A DNA stretch of 64,000 bases. Origin: G041228335 sp964580905. Lineage in GTDB: Bacteria; Pseudomonadota; Alphaproteobacteria; Puniceispirillales; UBA1172. This document shows positions 7,586 to 16,127 of the stretch, piece by piece. Position numbers and translations under genes: made by a program. How positions within the stretch are numbered: the first letter of the stretch is position 1; every line of letters begins with the position of its first letter. The notes under the pieces were generated by a model, which was given only the letters and a program-made list of their open reading frames with translations, was not told where the DNA came from and did not search any database. The DNA lies in the NCBI GenBank assembly GCA_964580905.1, contig CAZOLR010000001.1, positions 1 to 64,000 on the forward strand. Reading direction: 5' to 3'.

Positions 7586-9687
7586 GCGAGCATCGCGCCC
7601 AGAACCTGAACCAGAACCTGCGCCGGCTTCTCCGGCCGCGGCATATCGCTGTTCTCGGGGGGCGTGACGCCGAAGTGGTGGCAGGCGAATGCAAACGGAT
7701 CGGATATGAAGGCCCTTTCTGGCCGGTGAACCCGACACGTGAGACGATCGGCGGCTTTCCCTGTTTCAGAACTGTTGAGGATCTGCCTGAAGCGCCGGAT
7801 GCTGTCTTTGTGGCTGTGCCGAGGGATCAGGCGATTTCAAGCCTCAGGACATTAAGCAAGATGGGGGCAGGGGGTGCTGTCTGTTATACGGCAGGTTTCG
7901 GTGAAATCGGTGATGACGGTGCTGCCTATGAATCTGAACTGATCCGGGCGGCGGGGGATATGGCCCTGGTCGGCCCGAACTGCTACGGGGTGATCAATTA
8001 CCGGGACAAGGTTGCGCTCTGGCCGTTTGCCCATGGCGGCAGATTCACCGGCCGCGGGGCGGCGATCATCACCCAGAGCGGGATGCTGTCATCAGATCTG
8101 ACCATGTCACAACGGTCTCTTCCCATGAGTTACATGGTCTCGCTGGGTAATCAGGCCGTGCTCAAGATCGATGATTTCATAGACTGTTTTGCTGATATGC
8201 CGGAAGTCAGCGCCATCGGCCTCCATGTTGAAGGCATACGGGATAGCCAGCTTTTTGAAGCCGCCGCACTTAAGGCGCTTGAAAACAATATCCCCATCGT
8301 AGCACTGAAAACAGGCACATCCCGGATCGGTGGTGAGCTTACGATCAGTCATACCGGCTCGCTTTCGGGAACCGATGAAGTCTATGATGCGTTATTCGAC
8401 CGGCTCGGGATTATCCGCGTGGATGAACCCTCTCTTCTGCTTGAAACCCTCAAATTCATCACCGTAGCGGGAATACCGGCCGGCCCTCGTCTTGCCGGTC
8501 TCGCATGTTCCGGCGGCGGCGCCACCATGCTGGCAGATGGTGCCGAAAAACTGGGGCTTGATCTGCCAAGGCCGGGCGCCGGGGCGGGCAAAAGATTGCG
8601 GGAGATGTTGCCGCTCACCGCCACGGTTTCAAACCCGCTTGACTACACCACCCCGATCTGGGGGATGCCGGATAAAACAGAGCCGGTCTTCAGCACCATG
8701 TTTGACGACGGGTATGATGCGGCGGTGATTGTTCAGGATTACCCGGCGGCAGGACTCGATGAAAGCAAGCCGTATTATCGCAACGATTCCATCAGCTTTC
8801 TCAATGCGACGAAGGCACATGGGATACCGGGTGCCGTATGCAGCACGATTGCGGAGAATCTCGATACCGAAACACGTGATTTTCTGATCGGACACGGAAT
8901 TGCCCCGATGCAGGGGATCGGGGATTGCCTCAAATCCATCGCCTCCGCGGTCCGATACGGACAGCGGAGGCAGGTTATTCTTGCCTCGCCGCCACCTCCT
9001 CTTCACCGTCCGGTGCGGCAGGAAAGCACCAATCCGGTACCCCTTGATGAAGACGCGTCGAAAAAAATGCTGGCCGAGGCAGGTATTGCCGTGCCGGAGT
9101 CGCTCTTTACCGAAGGTGATCTGCCGCCAACGCTTCCCCGTTCGCTCAGTTACCCGCTGGCCCTCAAAATGGTGAGCCCTGATCTCCCCCATAAGTCGGA
9201 GATGGGGGCGGTTATTCTGAACATTACGGACCGGGAGATGCTTGAAGCGTCTGTTTACCAGATGAAGTCTGATGTCAGCCGCCATGCTCCCACCGCACGA
9301 CAAAAGGGTTTTCTCATCGAAACAATGGTGTCCGGTGTGGTGGCTGAACTCATGGTCAGCCTCCGGCGTGATCCTGTTTTCGGGATACTGCTCACGATCG
9401 CAACCGGTGGTGTGCTCGTGGAAATTCTTGATGATGCCGCAACGCTGATCCTTCCGGCAGGCCGGGAGGAAATGGATCGCGCCATCAGCACGCTTGCGGT
9501 CAGCCGCATTATCGACGGGTATCGCGGGGCTCCATCAGGTGATCGCGGGGCTGTACTAAACCTTATCCATGACCTTGCCGGAATGATGATGCGCGATGAG
9601 AGGATCGATCTGATCGAAATCAATCCTCTCTTTGTTCTCGCCGATGGGGTTGTTGCGGTTGATGCGGTGATAACCCTCAGCAACTAG
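7582..9687 (+). CDS. ADP-forming acyl-CoA synthetase (acetate-CoA ligase family)
   Basis: 701-residue fused enzyme. It has an N-terminal CoA-binding Rossmann domain (about 12-125), succinyl-CoA-ligase-like domains (about 140-460) with the SHTGSLSG motif expected to carry the phosphohistidine loop, and a C-terminal ATP-grasp domain (about 490-700; ALKMVSPDLPHKSEMGAV and EINPLF). The reaction would be acid + CoA + ATP to acyl-CoA + ADP + Pi. Translationally coupled to the ACAD (ATGA) and ending four bases inside the convergent aldehyde dehydrogenase. A gamma-butyrobetaine or carnitine CoA-ligase role fits the context; the family alone does not fix the substrate. Confidence 0.85.
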   Translation: MSEHRAQNLNQNLRRLLRPRHIAVLGGRDAEVVAGECKRIGYEGPFWPVNPTRETIGGFPCFRTVEDLPEAPDAVFVAVPRDQAISSLRTLSKMGAGGAVCYTAGFGEIGDDGAAYESELIRAAGDMALVGPNCYGVINYRDKVALWPFAHGGRFTGRGAAIITQSGMLSSDLTMSQRSLPMSYMVSLGNQAVLKIDDFIDCFADMPEVSAIGLHVEGIRDSQLFEAAALKALENNIPIVALKTGTSRIGGELTISHTGSLSGTDEVYDALFDRLGIIRVDEPSLLLETLKFITVAGIPAGPRLAGLACSGGGATMLADGAEKLGLDLPRPGAGAGKRLREMLPLTATVSNPLDYTTPIWGMPDKTEPVFSTMFDDGYDAAVIVQDYPAAGLDESKPYYRNDSISFLNATKAHGIPGAVCSTIAENLDTETRDFLIGHGIAPMQGIGDCLKSIASAVRYGQRRQVILASPPPPLHRPVRQESTNPVPLDEDASKKMLAEAGIAVPESLFTEGDLPPTLPRSLSYPLALKMVSPDLPHKSEMGAVILNITDREMLEASVYQMKSDVSRHAPTARQKGFLIETMVSGVVAELMVSLRRDPVFGILLTIATGGVLVEILDDAATLILPAGREEMDRAISTLAVSRIIDGYRGAPSGDRGAVLNLIHDLAGMMMRDERIDLIEINPLFVLADGVVAVDAVITLSN

Positions 9688-11168
9688 CGCATCACAAAGG
9701 GGTTAGCCATGGGTTCATCTGAGATATTGATCCAGGCTGTCTTCGGGCGGGTGTAATCGTAAATGGCCTGCATGCCGCTTTCACGGCCATAGCCGGATTC
9801 CTTGAAACCGCCGAATTCGGCAATCGGCGAGACAACACGGTACGTATTCACCCAGACAATACCGGCCCTCAGTGCTTTCGTCATCCTGAGTGCCCGTGCG
9901 CTGTCTTTGGTAAAGACACCCGCCGCCAGGCCGAATTTGCTGTCATTGGCAAGGGCGGTCACTTCATCCTCTTCATCAAAACGCAGCACGCTCAGCACCG
10001 GGCCGAAAAGTTCGGTATCCACAATGGTCATGTCCTGGCGGGGACATTCGATGATGGTGGGTTCATAATACCAGCCTGCATTCGGTGTCTTGGGGCGTTT
10101 GCCGCCGGTCAGCACGGTCCCGCCTTCCTCCTGCGCCAGTTTCACCTGGCGTTCGATATGTTCGATCTGGGCATAGGTGGCAAGAGGGCCCATCTGTGTC
10201 TCTTCTTCGAGTGGGTCGCCGATACGGATATGCCTGGCCTGATCCTGCATGCGGTCAAGAAACTCATCGGCAATGCTGTTGTGCAGATAAAGTCTTGATC
10301 CGGCAACGCAGCTCTGGCCGCTGGCACCGAAAATACCGGCGATAGATCCGTTAACCGCGCTCTCGACATTGGCATCACCAAAGACGATAAAGGGGGATTT
10401 GCCGCCCAGTTCAAGTGATACTTGCGCGAAATTCTCTGCGGAATTCCGCACCACATGTTTTGCGGCGGTTGTGCCACCGGTAAAACTGATCCGTTGCACA
10501 AGCGGATGCGAGGTCAGCACTTTGCCGCAGGGGTCGGCATGGCCGGTGACAATATTCACCACGCCTTTCGGGAAGCCGGCGTCTTCAATGAGTTTGCCGA
10601 ATTCAAGCATCGCGGCCGAGGCATGTTCGGAAGCTTTGAGCACCACCGTATTACCGGCCGCCAGTGCCGGGCCGATCTTGACCGCAACAAGGAACAACTG
10701 CGAATTCCAGGGCACCACCGCCGCCACAACCCCGAGGGGTTCCCGGAATGTCATGGTCAGCATGTCAGGCTTGTCGATGGGCAGGGTCTGGCCGCTGATC
10801 TTGTCGGCACAGCCAGCATAAAAATGGAAAAACTCAGCGATATATTTGGCCTGCCAGCGTGTCTCTTTCAGCATCTTGCCGGTGTCGATCGTCTCGATGC
10901 GGCCAAGATGTTCCGATTTCTCGTCAAGAAGTTCGGCAAGGCGGCGCAGATATTTCCCGCGTGCAGTCGGTGTCAGGCTTGCCCATTCACCTGACATGAA
11001 AGCCTGATGCGCCGTCTCGACCGCACGATTTATGTCACCCTCGGTTGCTTCAGGCACCGTGCACCAGGGCTGTTCCGTTGCCGGGTTAACGCTTTCAAAA
11101 CTTTTGCCATCGCTTGAGTCCTGCCATTCGCCATTAATGAACATTTTATAATGAATGAGGTCTGACAT
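9684..11168 (-). CDS. NAD(P)-dependent aldehyde dehydrogenase (betaine-aldehyde type)
   Basis: Aldehyde dehydrogenase of 494 residues. Visible are the MTFREPLGVVAAVVPWN segment, the catalytic ELGGKSP Glu and the GQSCVAG Cys (about residue 295), and the C-terminal FGGFKESGYGRESG. Start: ATG 11168 preceded by AAGGAG; the longer frame to 11240 uses an upstream codon without homology and covers the divergent spacer. Oxidises an aldehyde to an acid; in this locus 4-trimethylaminobutyraldehyde (giving gamma-butyrobetaine) or betaine aldehyde are reasonable substrates. It is convergent with the CoA-ligase gene and divergent from ridA. Confidence 0.85.
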   Translation of the reverse strand: MSDLIHYKMFINGEWQDSSDGKSFESVNPATEQPWCTVPEATEGDINRAVETAHQAFMSGEWASLTPTARGKYLRRLAELLDEKSEHLGRIETIDTGKMLKETRWQAKYIAEFFHFYAGCADKISGQTLPIDKPDMLTMTFREPLGVVAAVVPWNSQLFLVAVKIGPALAAGNTVVLKASEHASAAMLEFGKLIEDAGFPKGVVNIVTGHADPCGKVLTSHPLVQRISFTGGTTAAKHVVRNSAENFAQVSLELGGKSPFIVFGDANVESAVNGSIAGIFGASGQSCVAGSRLYLHNSIADEFLDRMQDQARHIRIGDPLEEETQMGPLATYAQIEHIERQVKLAQEEGGTVLTGGKRPKTPNAGWYYEPTIIECPRQDMTIVDTELFGPVLSVLRFDEEDEVTALANDSKFGLAAGVFTKDSARALRMTKALRAGIVWVNTYRVVSPIAEFGGFKESGYGRESGMQAIYDYTRPKTAWINISDEPMANPFVMR

Positions 11169-11250
11169 TTGGCGCTCCTTCCATCCGGTTTCTTCAATGC
11201 ATGATCGCACGTGTCCTGAATAAAGCCTAGGATGTTGCACAGGGAGATGC

Positions 11251-11285
11251 TTAAATTTTTGGTCATCTTATGCCGAAAAATTGCA
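11251..11285. promoter_or_regulatory. A-tract boxes between aldehyde dehydrogenase and RidA genes
   Basis: TTAAATTTTTGG (11251) and CCGAAAAATTGC (11273) face each other in the 176-bp divergent spacer. The unit is the same A5T2-3 core as at 1352 and 5430, but the first copy is inverted and the spacing is 25 bp rather than 19-20, so this is the weakest of the three sites. Confidence 0.3.
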
Positions 11286-11344
11286 AATGCCTCCGGGCGG
11301 AGTAGATCAGCCTTAAACGAGGAAAATAAATATCAGGGGGCAAT

Positions 11345-11734
11345 ATGGGCAAGAAGATCATCGGTGATCCGCTTGTTATTAATGGCCGCAGGCTGTCGCT
11401 TTCGCGAGCTGTGCGGGCCGGGGATTTTGTTTTTCTGACAGGCCAGGTGCCGATGAAGGACGGCAAGGTCATGACCGGGGGCACGATAGAAGATCAGACC
11501 CGGGCGGTTCTTGAGGATATCCGGGAAACGCTGGCTCTGGCCGGATGTGAGATGAAAGACGTGGTGAAAGCCATGGTATGGTTGACGTCACGTGATGATT
11601 TCCCCGGCTTCAATGCCGTCTATGCGGAATATTTTCCCGATGAGCCGCCGGCACGCTCAGCGGTGGTCAATGACCTTCTCGTTGACGTTAAGGTTGAGGT
11701 TGAAGTCGTGGCATGGAGGCCTCAGGAAAGCTGA
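11345..11734 (+). CDS. RidA (YjgF/UK114) family protein
   Basis: 129-residue RidA-fold protein. These trimers hydrolyse reactive enamines/imines or act on related intermediates. Family marks include SRAVRAGDFVFLTGQVP at the N-terminus and the PARSAV segment (about 102-107) with the conserved Arg that binds the carboxylate. AGGGGG lies before the ATG. Its stop overlaps the next start (TGATG), so it is coupled to the alpha/beta hydrolase; the pair resembles RutC-RutD of pyrimidine ring catabolism. The exact substrate is unknown. Confidence 0.88.
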   Translation: MGKKIIGDPLVINGRRLSLSRAVRAGDFVFLTGQVPMKDGKVMTGGTIEDQTRAVLEDIRETLALAGCEMKDVVKAMVWLTSRDDFPGFNAVYAEYFPDEPPARSAVVNDLLVDVKVEVEVVAWRPQES

Positions 11735-12564
11735 TGGCATTTAAGGAAAGCAGGGCAAATGATGGCACATCCTGCCGCCTTTATGATGGCGGCAGCACAA
11801 GTTTGCCCGTTCTTCTGATCCACGGGTTGGGGCTCAATCAGGATATGTGGGCAGCACAGATCGATGCCCTTACAGCTCTAGGGCCCGTGATAACCTATGA
11901 TTTATACGGGCATGGGACGTCACCATCGCCCCCCGAGACACCCAGTCTCGGTCTTTTCGCGGATCAGGCCGTGAAAGTCACTGATCATTTCGGCTGTGAA
12001 CGCGTCATCGTTGCCGGGTTTTCTCTGGGCGGGATGATCGCTCGTCGTATCGCGATGAATACCCCGGAAAAGGTGGCGGCACTTGCCGTGCTGCATTCTC
12101 CGCATCAACGGACGAGAGCTGAACATGACGCCATCCAGCGGCGGGTATATCAGGCGGAGGAACATGGCCCTCAGGCGACGGTAGAGGCGGCGATTGAACG
12201 CTGGTTCACGGAAGACTTCCGCAAAAGAAAGCCCGAAGTCATTGATCAGGTCAGGAAATGGGTGACGGCAAACAGCCGCGAGATCTACCCGCCGATTTAT
12301 CAGGTTCTGGTCGACGGCGTGGATGAGCTGGTTTCACCGACGCCGCCGATCACCGCCCCGACACTGGTCATGACAGGGGACGAGGATTTCGGCAATCATC
12401 CGGCCATGAGCGCCGCTATTGCAAAGGAAATCGAAGGGGCCGAGCTGGTTGTGCTCAACGGGCTGAGGCATATGGCGATGATGGAAGCGCCGGAGGTTTT
12501 CAATCAACATCTGGTCAGCTTTATCAACAACCACGCAACAGGTGATGAGCACACCGGAAGGTGA
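11734..12564 (+). CDS. Alpha/beta hydrolase (RutD / enol-lactonase-like)
   Basis: 276-residue alpha/beta hydrolase. Catalytic elements seen: HGLGLNQDMW oxyanion strand (30-39), nucleophile elbow GFSLG with Ser97, acid region MTGDEDF near 217, and His in LRHMAMMEAPE near 255. Start: ATG 11734 within the TGATG overlap with ridA, after AGGAAAG; a frame starting seven codons earlier is less likely. Hydrolyses an ester, lactone, amide or carbamate produced in the pathway. Context with RidA and PF06684 suggests a role in degrading a nitrogen compound; a betainyl-CoA thioesterase role would be a more speculative alternative. Confidence 0.85.
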   Translation: MAFKESRANDGTSCRLYDGGSTSLPVLLIHGLGLNQDMWAAQIDALTALGPVITYDLYGHGTSPSPPETPSLGLFADQAVKVTDHFGCERVIVAGFSLGGMIARRIAMNTPEKVAALAVLHSPHQRTRAEHDAIQRRVYQAEEHGPQATVEAAIERWFTEDFRKRKPEVIDQVRKWVTANSREIYPPIYQVLVDGVDELVSPTPPITAPTLVMTGDEDFGNHPAMSAAIAKEIEGAELVVLNGLRHMAMMEAPEVFNQHLVSFINNHATGDEHTGR

Positions 12565-12588
12565 AGCCGAACTCAAGGGAGGACGTCA

Positions 12589-13194
12589 ATGGAACTGATA
12601 ATCCGGAAAATTGTTACATATAAAGAGACTGTTCTGGTCGACGGCGAGAAGGCCGCCACACCACCGCTCGAAATATTCGGGGCGGCGGCGGTTGTCCGCA
12701 ACCCCTGGGCCGGTCGCGGATATGTTGAGGACCTGATGCCGGAAATAAAAGCTTTCGGCCCCATTCTGGGTGAAAAACTGACCGAAGAGATGCTCAATCT
12801 TGCCGGTGGCTCAGGTGAGGCAATTGAAGCTTTCGGCAAGGCGTCCATGTCGGGGGTTGACGGCGAGCTTGAACATGGCTCAGCCCTCATACATACACTG
12901 CATTTCGGCAATTTTTTCCGCAAGGCGGTTGAGGGGAAATCTTACCTTGGATTTACCAACACACGCGGGCCGGCGAATACCCAGATCAACATTCCCCTTA
13001 TGGACAAGAACGATACCGGCCGCCGGTCACATTACCTGACCGTGCAGATGCATATTGCCGATGCCCCGGCCGGAAACGAGCTGATTGCCGCATTCGGGGG
13101 GGCTACCGGTGGCAGGCCGCATCACCGCATCGGTGATCGCTACAGTGATCTTGCATCCATCGGAGCAGAGCTGGATAACCCGGCTGGCGTCTGA
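12589..13194 (+). CDS. PF06684 (DUF1185) 'amino acid synthesis' family protein
   Basis: 201-residue protein matching the PF06684 pattern: IRKIVTYKETVLVDGE start, a long AAAVVRNPWAGRGYVEDL segment, the EHGSALIHTLHFGNFFRKAV segment, and a GGRPHHRIGDR loop near the C-terminus. Solved members adopt a chorismate-mutase/YjgF-like fold; biochemical function is not established. Strong AGGGAGGA ribosome site. It is third in the RidA-hydrolase-PF06684 unit and 150 bp before the ABC importer. Such proteins often sit with LLM oxidoreductases and hydrolases, as here, hinting at a shared catabolic route. Confidence 0.8.
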   Translation: MELIIRKIVTYKETVLVDGEKAATPPLEIFGAAAVVRNPWAGRGYVEDLMPEIKAFGPILGEKLTEEMLNLAGGSGEAIEAFGKASMSGVDGELEHGSALIHTLHFGNFFRKAVEGKSYLGFTNTRGPANTQINIPLMDKNDTGRRSHYLTVQMHIADAPAGNELIAAFGGATGGRPHHRIGDRYSDLASIGAELDNPAGV

Positions 13195-13282
13195 TTTTTG
13201 ATAGCAGATGGAAAAAGCGGAAAAGGGAGGTGAGAAAACACATCAGGCAGATAATTAAACCGACTTTACATGTAATAATATC

Positions 13283-13304
13283 TTGCAAAGCAAGGTGTTT
13301 GCAA
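13283..13304. promoter_or_regulatory. Inverted repeat upstream of the ABC importer
   Basis: TTGCAAA (13283-13289) and TTTGCAA (13298-13304) form a perfect 7-bp inverted repeat with an 8-bp spacer, 40 bp before the TTG start of the substrate-binding protein. The AT-rich spacer around it is the likely promoter of the importer operon. The regulator is unknown. Confidence 0.35.
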
Positions 13305-13344
13305 CTTAACCTAACCAAGGGTAATTAAATCAAGGGAGGAAGAA

Positions 13345-15012
13345 TTGGATAATTCTGACGATTGCCAAAAATACAAAATCTCTGCCGAAGTTGCGGACAG
13401 GGAAACTCAAATCAAAGCAGATAAACTTCAGGACAGCTACGCTTCAGGCAAGATCGGCCGTCGCGGTTTCATGACCGGGGCGCTGGCTCTCGGGGTTTCG
13501 CTGACAGGGGCTTCCACCGTTGTTGACGAAGTCCTTGCCGCGACACCCAAGGCTGGCGGACGGCTGAGAATTGGGATCACCGGCGGGGCTACCAGCGACG
13601 TTCTCGATCCGGGCCAGATTCTTGATGCCTATATGATCAACGTCTCCATGGGTCAGGTTCGCCCGAACATGACCAAGATCATGCCGGATGGTTCTGTGCA
13701 GGGTGACCTTGTCGAAGGCTGGGAGCCATCAAATGGTGCCAAGACATGGAAGTTCAATGTTCGCAAGGGCGTCGAATTCCATAATGGCAAGACACTGGAC
13801 TCAACCGATATTGTAGACTCAATCCGTCACCATATGGGTCCGGATTCCAAGTCTGGTGGCAGTGGTGTCGTCTCCGGCATCAAGGAAATCCGCACCGACG
13901 GCAAGGACGGGGTGATCATCGAGCTGAATGAAGGTAATGGCGATTTGCCGATCCTGCTTTCGGACTATCACCTCAATATCTGCCCGTCCAATGGCGATGA
14001 GACCATTGACTGGCAGTCAGGCATTGGTGCAGGTGCGTATGTGCTGGCTGAACATGAGCCGGGCGTGCGGACGCTGACCAAGAAATTCGCCAACTACTGG
14101 AACACCGGTAATGATTCCTACTTCGACGAAGTCGAAACCCTGGGCATCAATGACCCGACAGCCCGTATGTCGGCGCTTTCGACCGGTGCCGTTGACGCCA
14201 TCAACAACGTTCCGGCCAAGACAGCAAAACGCCTCGGCAATATGCCGAACGTGAAGACGCTGATCTCCACCGGTAACAAGCAGGCCACCATGCCGATGCT
14301 TTGCGATGCGGATCCGTACACCGATCAGAATGTCCGGAACGCGATGAAGCATATCGTTAACCGCCAGGAGCTGCTCGACAAGATCTTCTTCGGGTATGGC
14401 CAGCTTGGTAACGATAACCCTGTTGGTCCGGCAAACTACTTCCGTGCATCAACCGATGAGTTGCCGCAGCGTGAGTATGATCCGGAAAAGGCGAAGTTCT
14501 ACCTGAAAGAAGCCGGGCTCAGCAACCTGTCGGTTCAGTTCCATGCCGCCGATACTGGCTTTGCCGGTGCGGTTGATGCCGGCGCTCTCATGCGCGAATC
14601 TGCCAAGGCCGCAGGCATTGACGTTGAAGTCGTGCGTGAGCCTAACGACGGATACTGGTCAAATGTCTGGATGGTCAAGCCTTGGTCAGCCTGCTACTGG
14701 AGCGGCCGTCCGACCGAGGACTGGATCTTCTCACAGATCTATTACTCAAAGGCAGACTGGAACGACACCCACTGGAAGAACGCGTCCTTCGACAAGCTTC
14801 TTGTTGAGGCACGGTCCGAAACCGATGAGGCCAAGCGTCGTGAGAAATACGTTGAAATGCAGCGTATTGTTCACACCGATGGCGGCCTGATCCTGCCGGT
14901 CTTCCTCAGCGAGATCATGGGCTACCGGGCTTCTGTAAGCGTGCCCGGCCAGGTTGCCAACAACTGGGAGCTTGATGGTCATCTCTGTGCCCGCCGGTGG
15001 TGGTCTGCCTGA
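13345..15012 (+). CDS. Dpp/Opp-type ABC substrate-binding protein, Tat-exported
   Basis: 555-residue SBP_bac_5 family solute receptor. The N-terminus carries a long 38-residue n-region, then twin arginines (39-40) in GRRGFM and a hydrophobic stretch ending near EVLAATP, suggesting Tat export. Characteristic receptor segments follow, such as LVEGWEPSNGAKTWKFNVRKG (about 114-134). Start: TTG at 13345 with GGGAGGA placed 5-6 nt upstream; no nearby ATG has a comparable site. Codon choice leans to AAG/GGC/ATC, as in highly expressed genes. It feeds the permeases and fused ATPase downstream. Substrate unknown; peptides or quaternary amines are possible. Confidence 0.88.
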   Translation: MDNSDDCQKYKISAEVADRETQIKADKLQDSYASGKIGRRGFMTGALALGVSLTGASTVVDEVLAATPKAGGRLRIGITGGATSDVLDPGQILDAYMINVSMGQVRPNMTKIMPDGSVQGDLVEGWEPSNGAKTWKFNVRKGVEFHNGKTLDSTDIVDSIRHHMGPDSKSGGSGVVSGIKEIRTDGKDGVIIELNEGNGDLPILLSDYHLNICPSNGDETIDWQSGIGAGAYVLAEHEPGVRTLTKKFANYWNTGNDSYFDEVETLGINDPTARMSALSTGAVDAINNVPAKTAKRLGNMPNVKTLISTGNKQATMPMLCDADPYTDQNVRNAMKHIVNRQELLDKIFFGYGQLGNDNPVGPANYFRASTDELPQREYDPEKAKFYLKEAGLSNLSVQFHAADTGFAGAVDAGALMRESAKAAGIDVEVVREPNDGYWSNVWMVKPWSACYWSGRPTEDWIFSQIYYSKADWNDTHWKNASFDKLLVEARSETDEAKRREKYVEMQRIVHTDGGLILPVFLSEIMGYRASVSVPGQVANNWELDGHLCARRWWSA

Positions 15013-15037
15013 TCGGCCCCGTTGGGTAAAAACTAAA

Positions 15038-15065
15038 GTGGAAAGCCATGTTAATGGCTTTCCAC
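15038..15065. promoter_or_regulatory. Stem-loop between receptor and permease genes
   Basis: A perfect 12-bp inverted repeat (15038-15049 with 15054-15065) with a 4-nt loop lies in the 148-bp space after the receptor stop. It lacks a T-tract, so it more likely stabilises the upstream mRNA end or attenuates readthrough, giving excess receptor over membrane components, as in many ABC operons. Confidence 0.65.
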
Positions 15066-15160
15066 ATCCTGATTTGAGCACCTGAAAACCTTAAAACATA
15101 CTTATTCCCTGTTATTCTCTTGGTGAAATCTTCAGCTGAAATCTGGTTTGATGGACTGAA

Positions 15161-16114
15161 ATGAACAATCTTCTTTTAATGATAGCAAAACGACTTGCGC
15201 TCGGTGTGTTGACACTGATCATGTTGTCCTTGCTCATATTTCTTTCCGTGGAAGCTTTGCCCGGTGATCTCGCCCAGGAAATACTCGGCCAGCAGGCCAC
15301 GCCGGAGACCGTGGCGGCAATCCGGCGCGAACTCGGACTCGACCTGCCGGCCCATACGCGATATCTGAACTGGCTTGGCGGCATACTGCAGGGGGATTTC
15401 GGCAATTCGCTCGCCCTGCGCAAGCCGATCATCGGGCTGATTGCCCCGCGCCTTGAAAACACCCTGTTCCTGACGCTTTATACCGCATGTATTGCTGTGC
15501 CGCTCTCGCTTGCCCTTGGCATGCTGGCGTCGCTGTTCCGCAACGGATATTTTGACCGCATCTCCAACGCGTCGGCCCTCGCGTCGATTTCAATGCCGGA
15601 GTTTTTTGTTGGCTATATCCTCATCTATCTTCTGGCCCTGACCGGGTATTTTCCGTCCATGGCAAATATTAATGCCAATACCCCTTTGCTTGAAAAACTC
15701 TATATCTGTTTTCTGCCAGCGCTGACGCTTACCCTTGTGGTGACCGCACATATGATGCGAATGACGCGTGCTGCCATTATCAATATCCTTGCTCTTCCCT
15801 ATATCGAAATGGCACATCTCAAAGGGGTACGGCCCGGGCGGATTATCACCCGCCATGCACTGCCCAATGCTATCGCACCTATTGTGAACGTGGTGGCGCT
15901 CAATCTTGCCTATCTCATCACCGGTGTCGTGATTGTTGAGATTGTGTTTGTGTTTCCCGGGCTCGGGCAGTTGATGGTGGACGGGGTGAAGTTCCGTGAT
16001 ATTCCGGTGGTGCAGGCAACTTCGCTTGTCTTTGCAACCGCTTATGTCGGGCTTAATCTTCTGGCGGATATCATTTCAACCATCTCAAATCCGCGCCTGA
16101 TGCGGCAGCGATAA
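15161..16114 (+). CDS. Dpp/Opp ABC permease, DppB type
   Basis: 317-residue inner-membrane permease with six predicted helices. It shows the DppB N-terminus (a single span followed by GDLAQEILGQQATPETVAAIRRELGLD) and the coupling EAA-like loop MAHLKGVRPGRIITRHALPNA that contacts the ATPase. It forms the translocation pore with the next gene (13 bp away). Part of the importer that starts with the receptor upstream. Confidence 0.92.
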   Translation: MNNLLLMIAKRLALGVLTLIMLSLLIFLSVEALPGDLAQEILGQQATPETVAAIRRELGLDLPAHTRYLNWLGGILQGDFGNSLALRKPIIGLIAPRLENTLFLTLYTACIAVPLSLALGMLASLFRNGYFDRISNASALASISMPEFFVGYILIYLLALTGYFPSMANINANTPLLEKLYICFLPALTLTLVVTAHMMRMTRAAIINILALPYIEMAHLKGVRPGRIITRHALPNAIAPIVNVVALNLAYLITGVVIVEIVFVFPGLGQLMVDGVKFRDIPVVQATSLVFATAYVGLNLLADIISTISNPRLMRQR

Positions 16115-16127
16115 GAGGAGGGGGAAA

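Noticed and set aside
8629..9303. 224-codon minus-strand frame inside the CoA-ligase gene
   Set aside because: Antisense shadow of the ATP-grasp region; no domain pattern.
10422..10994. 190-codon plus-strand frame antisense to the aldehyde dehydrogenase
   Set aside because: The catalytic motifs are on the minus strand; this frame has no homology and no start signal.
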